Of a stretch of DNA of 64,000 nucleotides, positions 38,301 through 50,300 are shown piece after piece. The position numbers were made by a program, and so were the translations under genes. Source of the DNA: Numida meleagris (lineage: Eukaryota > Chordata > Aves > Galliformes > Numididae); contig NC_034411.1 in the NCBI RefSeq assembly GCF_002078875.1, positions 3,642,444 to 3,706,443 on the forward strand, written 5' to 3'. Position 1 is the stretch's first letter. Each line of letters starts with the position of its first letter. The notes below the pieces were generated by a model. It was not told the DNA's origin, made no database searches, and saw nothing but the letters and a program-made list of their open reading frames with translations.

Positions 38301-41300
38301 GTGAAGAGTGGGTAATCTCTTCATAGCCAGAACAGATTTTTTTAATTTGAAGAATGTATTTTAGTCTTCTTCGGTGAGTTTGTAGTATAATGCATATGAT
38401 ACCAAAGCAGGAACTTTTTCTTTCTTGGCAATGTAAGGTGGGTTTTTTTGGTACCGGATGAAATTTCTATACCTTGATTTCTATGCCAGTTCTCTGTTGT
38501 CCGAAGATTTGCCAACAGTTGATGCTAGTATGTTGTGAGATTTCATTTTTAGAAGTCTATAAAATGTTCTGTCATCAAACTAACTTTATACCACTGTGAG
38601 GGATAATACTTGGCCAATAAAGATATGGCAGACATCACGCACTGTTTAGTGACCTTGTGGTTTCCCAGGACTTACAATATTGCAAGAATCTGACACACAT
38701 TGCTGTATTTTTTTAGATGCCCAAGATCTCCAGAGATGTGGGGAAGCAGGCAGTTTGGCTGTTGAAAGCTCTCACAATAAACATCTTTACAGAACAGTTA
38801 CAAATACTGACATTGGGTAGCATGTTGAAAATAAATTCATTATGATGATTTTTGAAAATGTTGTCAAAAAAGATTAAATGTCAGTCACCACTATTCTCAT
38901 CACAGTTTACTGTCTTGTCTCTACCAACACTTGCTAAAATGCCATTTCATATCCTGTACTGGTGATGTAATTTGAAGTCAGCTTCTTCAAAAAGTGTAGG
39001 GTAGAACCCAAGTTTAAGCCTGCCGGACCTCTATGCCTAATAATAACTTGTGTAATGAATCCACCTTAATTTAGAGAGCTTACAGTGAGCAAAGGCACCT
39101 CTTCGTGTTTGTCTGAACAAATACAACATGGAAATTGTTTGGAATTAATAGTTACAGAATTGTGAGATGCCACACAGGTGTATGTATATACATACGTTGT
39201 TGATTAACCGTAATTCCTTGTACAGATGTAAAAAATATGTTTGATAATATTTTTGATCTATGTTACTTATGGGTAGTGATGATGCATGTGTGTGTTTGTA
39301 TATACATGGATTTCTATGCCCCGTATATGCAGTAAAATCAGTTAACTTTAAATTTAGGCATTTTTGTTGCCTTCCTCTGATATATCTGCAACGCGGAAAG
39401 TGGTTAAGGTGTATCGAAAGTGGATACTGCAAGAGAAACCCGTGTTCATGGAGGAGCCAGACAAAAAGGAAAACAGTGAGGATGCTGTTGTCAACTTAGA
39501 GGATTCATCTTCGCAGATGGATGGTAAACATGTATGCTATCAGTGTTATTTACATTATTCTCTCTCCTTAAAATATATTAAAATATATTATTTACCCCTT
39601 AATCTTGCTTTCTAAGTGAGTAACAAGTTATATGGGAAATCAGGATTTAGAAGTGCTATGTCTAAGGGCCAGAAATGTAAATCATTACTTAGTGTTCGGT
39701 AGGCCTTACTGAGTGCAAGGAAAGATTGCAGCTCCTTGAAAAATACAGCTTTCTTCATTATTCCTTGTCTATAGAGATATGGTAGCAAGAACTTAATGGA
39801 AGTGGTGGTAATTACTTAAGAACTTGAAAATATCTGCTAATTTGTATATACTCAGTCAAAACTTTCGATCTGTAACTCTAGGAAGTTAGATTGTAAGTAA
39901 AAATTCTGTGACATCATCTTTTTCATGTTCATGTACTATAGTAGTGAACCATCATTAAATGTTGACTTTGACCTTCACATTCAAAGCTACTTAAATAGAA
40001 ATTTTGTGCTACTGAGAAAAATGGTTGAGTTGTAAAATCAGGATTTGTAGTTTTTCCAGGCATGAATTCAAATATACTACAATCAGTGACTACAAAATAT
40101 AAGATAAAATATTTCAAAACAGCATAGTTCTTTTACGTTCTGTGAACGTTTAAATTCCATGTACTATCTGTTTGCTCAGAGGTATCAATGATAGACATAA
40201 CTTCCTTGCTGAAATGGACATAGGGCACAGTAGTTCCCTCTTCTTGCTTTTGCCATTTTAATTGATGTTGAATAATCGTGGACGTTTTCCTTTCTCCGTG
40301 GTCACTAACTGAGTGATGTTTTTGAAAGCTTTCCTCTGACCATTCAGGACATAAGCGCTCATCCAGCTGGGGAAGAACGTACTCCTTTACCAGCGCTGTT
40401 AACAGAGGATGTGTATTAGAAGACGAGGACAAAAATGTTAAAGCTGGTGCTCAAGCTGCATTACAGGTGTGCTGTGTTGAAAGGTTACAAGGCTGTAAGA
40501 GTCATGTAACTTATACTGCACGTTATAATACAGTCATATAGCCATATTAAATTTTATGGTCATTTCCAGATTAGAACGTTTTGGGAGAGTTCTAGGTTAG
40601 CACCAGTGTAGTGCTCTGTATATGAATGTGCTGAGCTCAGCACAGGACAGCCCCCTTTCTGATCAGTTATAGATCCCTTGTATTGGGAATGGAGAAAGGG
40701 AGACGTAGCTACTGTGTGCTGTTAATTTTTTCTTTTTTGCATTACTGAAAATAATACTCTTCTGGTTTATATAAACTGTAATTTCCTATTTTGGTTTAAA
40801 AGCTTAGATGGAGGTCTTTCTGAAATTAATACTCTGAAATTAAGGAAAGAAACTACAAGCCGTTGATGGTTTTCATCAGATATGATTTGAACTACATTTG
40901 TAACTCTATAAAAATGTACTTTAAATCATGTGCTCATGTCTCAGACCTAGGTAACTATTTTAAGGTATAAGGTACATTTTTTTCCCTACTGTTGGTACTG
41001 TGGGTTAGAACTGTACATATGCTTTTATTGTACCTCATTTATTGGAAATAGTGGTGTTTGCTTAAGCATATAATGCTGGAGGAGTGGCACTCCTGCCTGA
41101 CCAAATAGAAGAGGTACCTGCAGGACAACAGACTATGTAATATGTGCCTTTGTTATCATGTAATGCCACCTGACTTCGATTTAGAATTATTTAGAAAAAT
41201 TAAGTGGTAGATGAAATGTGAAGCTTGCTCTAAGGAAAGTGAATGATTTGACTAGGAGAGGGCAAGTATTCTATTATTCTGTGTCTTGACCTTTTTTTTT

Positions 41301-44300
41301 TTTCTGGCACTGTGTAAACTGACTGTAAATGCCTGTCTTGAAGGTGTTCTTGACAAACTCTGCAAATGTTTTTTTGTTGGAACCATGCATTGAAGTCCCT
41401 GTTCTTCTAAAGGAGCAAGTTGATGCTTGCAAGGCAGTTCTGAGTATTTTTAGGCGCATGATAATGGAACTATCAATGAATAAAAAGACATGGTAAGTTT
41501 AATGTATTCTACCTCTAAGAGAAGAATATTAATATTTAACTGTTATGGGACAATTATCAGGAAGGGGAGAGGGGGAGAGAGAGAGAGGGGAGAGAGAGAA
41601 TTTACGCAGAGATGGTCCTTGTTACATATGCCACACTTACAACTTGCATCTGAATTGATTTGTGAGGTTGTAGGTTCTGCTGTGTCTCCATCAAAGTGCT
41701 TTTTGATTTCAAAGTTCTTGTTACTTCTATTCCTGAATTTGCCTTCTCAAAAATTAATTTTTACAGCCACAGTCAACAATGATCACATTCTCAATGTGTA
41801 AAGTTTACTGAGAATTAACAGATTTTTGGTATGTGAAATTAACAAGTATGATTAATAGGAACTGTGAACAAAAAGTACAATTTTGTTTTGGAACCAGGGA
41901 GCAGATGTTACAGATACTCCTCAGAATAACAGAAGCAGTGATGCAGAAGCCAAAAGAAAACCAAATAAAGGATATGTTTGCTCAGAGCATGTCAGGATTA
42001 CTTTTCCGAGTGAGTATTTCTTGTGTGTGTTTGACACTGGTTTTCCACACTGATTGCCTGTAGTTTTGCTTAAGTATTATTGCACAGTGCTATGCAATGT
42101 ATTTATAAAATATGAAAAAGTTCTCCTTTGCAGTAATTCAGTTGTTTTATTGAGACAGATTCCAGGTGCCAGAAGCAGTTTATTTGATCTGTTCTTCAGG
42201 GCTCTGTTGCAAACTATGGTAGTAGTGCAGGCAGATACAGAGTCTCATTGTGGGATATCTTCAGTGAGTAGCTGTACACTGTAAGCTATATAGACATTGT
42301 GTTGAGAGACATGGTTTAGTGGGGTTATCTTGGTGGTAGGTGGATGGTTGGATGGGATGATCTTGCAGGTCTTTTCCAACCTCGCTGATTCTATGATTCT
42401 ATGATATGCAGCGTTTTCTAAAAGTAAGTTCATCTGTCAAGTCAAAACTAAGTCACACTTAAGAAGATGAAAATGTGTGTACAGCCTTTTGTACATGGTG
42501 TGCTCAGACGTGAATGTTACAGACATAACTCAAGCTCTGTGATCATTTGAAAGGTGTAGCGATGATCAGTTCTGCATTCTGTTCTATTATTATTACTATT
42601 ACTATGAACAATATGTTAGCTTACCAGGAGAAATAAAGACCATCTGAAGCATCTGTTTCAGAATTTTTAAATTTCCTTGCTCAGTATCTTTTACAAATAT
42701 CTACCTACCAATTTCTAGGAATGTTTTGTGATGAAGGGTATCTATACATCTGTGTGTCACTGATAATCTGTGCTAATATGTGAGATGGTGTTAATTTCAG
42801 CAAAGATGTATGACCTGTCACTTGTTTATTTCCTCTTAGACCCTCATTGTGGCTTGGATCAGAGCAAACCTGAGTGTCTACATTTCTCGGGAGTTGTGGG
42901 ATGAGCTGCTTAGCGTTCTGTCTTCCCTGACTGACTGGGAGGAGCTCATAAATGAGTGGGCCAACATCATGGACTCTCTGACAGCAGTGCTAGCACGAAC
43001 TGTGTATGGGGTGGAAATGACTAACTTACCCTTGGATAAGCTCAGTGAACAAAAAGAAAAAAAGCAGAGAGGAAAGGGTTAGTCCCCATGCTTCAGTGCT
43101 TTTTGTATCAAACAAGTTAAATATTTAAGTTTAAACTTTAAAAGATCTAACATTAAATACCTCTTAATCTCGTGTAAGAACCTGATTAATCAAATATGAA
43201 GGGCTTTGGATTTTTATGTTCTTATCCTTCGTTGTGCTAGGAAGGGTAATTGGGGTCAATAGATGGTAGCTATTTAGCAGATTTTAGTATGTGCTAAAAA
43301 AGAATTTTTTCTGTGCAGCCGGAATGAATCGTGATTTCTTGTGCTGTATTGTGGCATAGTCATTAATGTCAAATTCTTTTCCATGTAATTTTATTAAACT
43401 TTGTGAATTACAGTATTTCAGCTACATTTATATGCTGCTTTGCAATTGATGCACATAGTTGAATTTTTACTGTGATGAAAACCCAATTACTACATCAACT
43501 ATGCTGATTTGAAGATGAATATTTTTCCATGTTGAATTGCATGTAAGTTTATTCAAACTTTAGAAGAATAAATGACAGAGCATACAATACTAAATGCTAA
43601 AAAATTTTTGTTTTCTCTAAGGTGGTGTTTTAGAGCCTCAAAAGACAGCTGTAGTGGGAAGATCTTTTTCATTAAGCTGGAAGAGTCACCCTGAAGTTGT
43701 GGAGCCCATGAGATTCAGAAGTGCTACCACCTCTGGAGCCCCAGGAGTTGAGAAGGCAAGAAATATTGTTCGTCAGAGAGCAACAGGTCGGGTCATTACT
43801 CGATATTTAGATCTCAAGTTTTGTATCTGCCTTTGTGTTGTGACTACTTCCAGAAGTAGTATAACTTAACTAAACAAAGATGTCGCATACCTGAATCTGG
43901 ATGTCTGCAGCACTACAAATATGAATGAAAGATCAAAGTATTTTGGAAAATACTGTATGCATGCTCTTAAATGCTTTATGCTTCATTGTAAGTTAGTCAT
44001 GCGCAAGTTATGAGGGTTTTTTTGTTAAAAAGGAAAAGAAGTTGAAGTTCATTCCTATTTTTATCAATTCATAAGAAAGCATTTTTTAGTATCAGTCATA
44101 CATAGTTCCTGAATTTTCTTGCTGCTTGCTTTTTACTGTAATCACAAGATAAAGCAGGTATTTAATAAGCATCCTTTCTTATTCAGTTTATTTACCTTCT
44201 TTTTAGTGATGTACCAATATATGTATAGCATCTCTTTCCTTTGTTTCTTTCACGTTTAATTCTGGGAAGAAAAAATATAATGGGAGACAGAAGGGAGAAT

Positions 44301-47300
44301 GGGGTTTAGGAATGATGGGGGAATGTCTGAAACTCCATATGTTGAAAGAGATGCCTAATTTTTCAAGCATATCAGAGGCCTGAATTTGATCTCTCCTTGT
44401 TTTGCGGTAGTGAGTCTCAGTATTCCAACTCAGTGGGCTATGAATTAAAACTCTCCATAGAAAGTCTTCTCTGTTTTTCAATAGGAGATGTTTTTCTAAG
44501 CAGCTTCTTTCCTCATTTGTAATAGATTAGTTGTGTTTCTTAGCAGCAAAATATGAAGATGAGCTAGTACGTCTTTTGTGGCTACAGAGAAGCTCATTTG
44601 GTGGGCAGCAAATTGGTTGTCAGACAGGAGGATGAACTTCAGGTATAATAAAACTCTGGTTTCACTTTGTGTCTTACGATGATATAAAACTAGAGTTATT
44701 CTGGCTTTTGTAGGATTTCTGGTGATCAATGACTCCCAGATCAGCAGATACAAAAACCCCTTATATCTGCACATGCAGATATAGCAAATAATAATTTCAA
44801 GCACGTAAGATATCTGTCTATTTTCTAAGAGTAAGACTGACTAGAAAAACAAAACTTGTCTGCTAAAATTCCAGAAATGTTACCTTTCAGAAAGAAATGC
44901 AGCAGTCCCTGAAGGAATTACAGAAGCAGAAATAGTCAGGGAAGGACTTCATTTAGCAGAATGGAGGTTTGGGGAAACGCATCTCCTGCCCTGGGGCTTA
45001 TTTTTTTCCCCTCTCTCACTGAAAAACAACAGAAAAAACAAAACCACCTAAGTCAACATACCAAACACAAGAATGCCTCCTGCTTCCACATAAAACTTTA
45101 TTTTCATCTTCTGCCTGCACTGAGAGTTAAATGAGTTGACAACAGAGTATTACTGCAGCAGCTCACCACCCTGCTTGAATATTTTTTGTTTTTCCTTCTT
45201 TCTTCTCTCTTCCAAGTAGCAGCATTGACATTGTTGTGAACAAAAAGAGAAACAGCACAACAAATGCCTGATGCATTTCTAGTACAGTTGATGAAAAATT
45301 GATGTTCTTTTCTAAAGGAGACTTCAAGCTTATGACAACTGGATGTTAATCATTAATATGTTTTTTAAAAATTGTCTTAATGATGATAGACAGCCTCTAA
45401 TGCATTAGCCACCTTGGAAGGTGATTTTCTTGTGAGCTGAGAGTGTATTTAATGCACAGGTTACAAAAGGGACACTTTCAGATCCCATGAAAGAGAGCTG
45501 CTCATCTCTCTTACAAATGATGAGAGAAGCTGCCAGCAAAATAATACTGGATACAGAACTTAACGCTTTACTGTCTCTGAGATTATTTTCTCATTTTGCA
45601 AAAGTGCAGAGGTCCAACAGTATTTTGAGTGCTCCTGCCTTCTCTATTGACTTAAGAATCCAAAGCCCGTCTCATAACTTGCGTGTTTCGTCATCCTGTT
45701 TGTAAATGGAGAAAGCATGTACGCCAAAAACAGCGTCTACAGGATACTTCAGGATGTAAGCTACTGCAGACCATGAAGCACCTGCTTAAAGCAGGGTCAG
45801 CAGTCTTGTCAGACAAGTGCACTCAGGGTTTCATCAACAAGCTAGGATCCCTAGTTTAAAAAAAAAAAAACAAAATGAAACCGTGGTAGCTGTATCTTTA
45901 GATTGACTTCTGAGGGGCACACTGTCCCACTGGGGCACACTGTCCCACTTCTCAGATGGAAATGTATTGTTTTCAGCCAAGATGAGTGAGTGAAAGAGGT
46001 AGCTAGTTTTTGGAGCAGCTGGGAACATTGCTAGCAGAAAGTAAGCTGAGTAAGTTTTCCATTCTTGATTTTTGAGCTGCACGTGCTGCTAATGGTACTG
46101 CAAGGAGAAGAAAAGAGGGTAAATCAAATAAGCCCGTGTATGGTAATCACAGGCTGAGAAAATAAAAGATTCCACATTGTGGAATTGTTGTGATTCAGAA
46201 ATGAACTGATCATTGTATTTTCAGTGTCAGAGATACATTGTACGTTATTAACTTATGGCTTGCAGGAAATATTTCCGAGCTCGACATTGTAAGATTCTTT
46301 CAAAAGCTTTGTTTTTCGTTGTATCATGTCATTCCAAATCCAAATATTTTGCTGTTTTCTGACATAATTGTTGCTTTATTTTTTCCTGGAAGCTAAGCGA
46401 AGCCAGTCTATCAGCAACTGTGTTCATCTTTATGAGGCTTTGCCAGCTACTAAAAGTGTACCTCTTCTGCTTCACACTGTGAGCTCTCTCTTACCTGGTA
46501 TCTCTTACACTTCTTGCTCTCAGAGACTGTCAGGTACTGTACTTTAAATTCATCTTTTATATAAATGTTCTTTATATTTTTAAGCTTTTCTGTCTGCTCT
46601 CTTTCTGTCCAGTTAATTATTCTTTAGGAGTGTGGAATGAGATGTTTCGCGCCGGATCTGTTCAAAACATGGTGTTAAGTAATACTGGTGGCCAGCAGGA
46701 GTTGAGCAAGTTCAGTGGAAGCATATCATGTTCTTTTTCAGAGTTGGAAAGGGTTAAAAACATCACTTTTAATGATTTTTGTTATTCCGTCAGTGGAACT
46801 GTATTCGTTATCAAAATAAGTGACCTTATCAGAGAAAAAGAGGGCAGGAAGGTTTTCTCGAGGAGCTGCCATAGAAACTAGTTGTGTGCACAAATGCATG
46901 AGACAGCACAAGCAAAATCTGTGAGAAAAGAAGTGCAACAGGTTGAACTGCTTGTACTTGATGTAAAAGAAAAAGCCCATGCACTCTGTGTTGCGGTTAC
47001 AAATCGATGCTTAGACATGTGGTTTTTTTTTTTTCTAAAGAATTTTTCCTGTAGTTGTTGATTCTAGAAGCAAATATGAAAGGTTTGTCTGTGCCTCTTA
47101 GCTCTCATATAGTATTTGATTTCTCTCAAAAGCACTGCAAGCAATGCTGGCTTTGTTAATTTAAATATTAACGATTAACATGAATTGCAATTTTATTGGG
47201 TTTATATTTCCTAGTAATAAAAGTAAAAATTAGTGTAATTACTGAATAAGCAAATGATTTTCTCCATCTTTTCATTTCAGTTATTTGATTTACTAAAAGT

Positions 47301-50300
47301 TTCCAAGCAACGTATACCAAATGTACAAAGAGTTAGGAATGCAAAAACCAAAACTGGACAAGTTTTGCATGTGGTGCAAATTATGGCTCTTTGGGGATTC
47401 CTATTCCATGAAATATCTTGAGTGTTTTTCATCCTGTGTTGTTATTTTTGGTCATAATGTTGAAATCGTTGAGGCTAGTGTATATGGGCATTGACCTGAA
47501 AGATGAGCTTTGGTGTGTTTGTTGCTTTCCATAAGGCTTTTAAAGTTGACAGTGGTACTTTGAAGTGAGTAAATACCAGAATGTTTGGGTTTTGCCAGCT
47601 TGCATTTGTGAGACTGTTTACTGAAATAGAAACAATGTATATTGTAATTTAAGTAGTATCTAAACTCAGTTAGTGTAGATTGAATCAAGGAAGCGTGCTG
47701 TCCTCCTGCAGGCTGCTTCTGCAGTCAGTGCAGGTTGGTGTGCAACCTTGTGTTCTGACAGGCTGTGCTTCTTGCTCATTTCTGCATAAGCATAGCCTCA
47801 AAGTCAGTGCATACAGGCCAGCAAGGAAGTAGGAAGCAGAGCAAAGGAAAGGAGTAGATTAGAAAGCTGGTGGAAAGGTTGTTTCAGTTTGTGTATTGTG
47901 TAATACTATGCAGAAGGAAATGTGGAGGAGTCGGTAATTCAGCCCATGCCCTTACTTAAAAAACAGAAATGCGGTGCTTCTCCTAGTTGCCATGTTGCTC
48001 CTGAAACATTTCTTGTAATATTTTGAGAAGGCAAGTAGCATTGGATGTATAGATTGAATACCTTGAGCAGTCTGATGGTGCTTCTGCTGGGTCAGCTTGG
48101 TGGGACTTGTGGGCCGCTTTTTGGACTGTGTTCCAACAGAAGAGTTAGCAGTTAGGGTGGGTGGCATGAACCAGTACTGTAACTGAAAGCACTGATGCTG
48201 AATGAGAGTACACCTGATCCCAATTGGTAGTGCCATTTTTCACGTAATGCTAAGAGAAATGCATGTCTAAAAAGGTGTCGGTAGTTGACCTCGAGACTTT
48301 ACTGTTGCTCCCTAGAAGGTCAATTTATTTTCCCATGTGAATTTTCATGCATCTCTCTCCTCTCTTTATTTTGCATTTTCAGTTACAGCAAAAAAAAAAA
48401 AAAAATCTGTGTGATTCAGTTAGTCTTCACAAACAGGTCCAGAATCTGTGCTTTTTTTTTTTTAGTCTCTCCGAATCGTTGCCTATTTTGTTGTCCCCTT
48501 TGATCTTAATGGAAGAGAAGTCAGTAAGCACAGTAACCTTGTCTGCACTCTGTAGCCTTTTTGCTGCCTCTCTTTCTGTTTCCAGAACAATCAGGGTATA
48601 GTTTGGGGTCTGTAGCACTGGAAAATACAGTTTTGTTCTCATCCCATCCTCCAGCCCTTCATTGTGCACACTGAAACCCCAAACTTATTTCTCCATTTTT
48701 TTCTAGGTCTTTCACAATTTAATCTGTTAATACATCTCTCTCTAAACTTTGTTTTTCTAAGTGTAGTTTTAACTTCTCTGACTAGGGGTTAAATTCTAGC
48801 TCTTGTAATTTGAAGTACTTGAGTGGGTCACTTTCTCACTTCGCTTTCATAGCTAAGGAGTTACCATGTGTATAATTCTGAGATCATACAAATATATATA
48901 TATTTTTTAATTAAATCAACAGAAGTTGAAGAATCTCAGCAGTCGGAAACTTTGGCAGGAACAGAAGCTACAGGCCTATTTGTAGACCAAGAGCAGCAGC
49001 TCACTCGAAGTAGCAGCACTTCAGATATTGCAGATCAATTTCCATCTGATTTTTTTCAAGGTAATTTTGATGAAGTATAGTAACACTACACTCCTGAAGA
49101 AGTGCAGAGAATTCTTGAGCCTCACTGGTGCCACTGTTACCTTCTTTGGTTTCCAGCCCTGGTTGTAAAATGTTTTTCATCCCATTTTCCTAGTAAATCT
49201 GTTTTTAGTATCTTCTTGAAAAAGATGTTTTTAAGAAGTTATAGACCAAAAACGCAGCACACAAGTTTTAATAAATCAGGGCTTTATTAAATGTGTGCAT
49301 TTTCAGTGTCACTGTTTAAATTTTTCAAGCATGTGCTTATATTTCATGTTTTTGAATGAACACTTCTGTTTCAATTGTGTAACTATGTAATGCTTATGAA
49401 AGATTTGTCAAAGCATTGTGTGTTCTATCTTAATAATTAATCTGTGAAAACGTTGCAATTTATATTACCTCGCTCTGCTGTAAACATAAGAAGTGTATAT
49501 GTAAATATAACTGATATTTTCTTGTAATTTGCTATGTAATTTTGTCCACAAAATTTTTATACTTGCTGTTTCCCTTCTAAAATTTCCAGGCAAAAAGGCT
49601 GGGAGTTCCCATAATTTGACTGCTTCAGACTCCAAATCAGTCCAGGAAAATAAGGAATGTATTAAGAAGGAACGTGAAGCTGAGCATGTAAGGCAAAATG
49701 GAAAGTGATTATTGATGAGATCCTGTAAATTATGTAAAGTAAATGTTCTATTAATAAATAAAATGTTTTATTGAAAATCAGATGGCTTTTCCTATTTAGA
49801 AACTAGCAACTGAAAATGTGAATGTTGGTTAGTTGCATTTCTAGTATGGCATCAGGAATGAAGCTTTAGCTGTTCCTTATACTGTTCACTACGATCATTC
49901 TGTAACTTCTGGTACTGTAAGTTGCCAATGCAATTTAATGTGATTTGCAATGTACTATTCTTGCAAAAGACTTCTGTGCTTTTCTATATTAATGATAAAC
50001 AAGTCCATCACTTTCTTTTTCTTTTTAAATAATTAATGGTTTTTATAGAGCTACACTACACTGGAATAAATGTTTGATGGTTTGAAGTGCTGGGGAAAAT
50101 ACTTTCCTTCAGCAGAATTTGTAGCACCAGCTATTTACTGTGGATTGTTTGCGTAAGTTAACATTTGGACAGGCAAGCTTTGTAAATTTTTAATGCAACT
50201 TCAGAAAAAAAAAAAAACAGTAGAAATAATAAATGACTTCATCTTTGTGGATGTATAATGCAATACAGCATGGAGAACTGCAAGAGGAATCTCATCTCCG

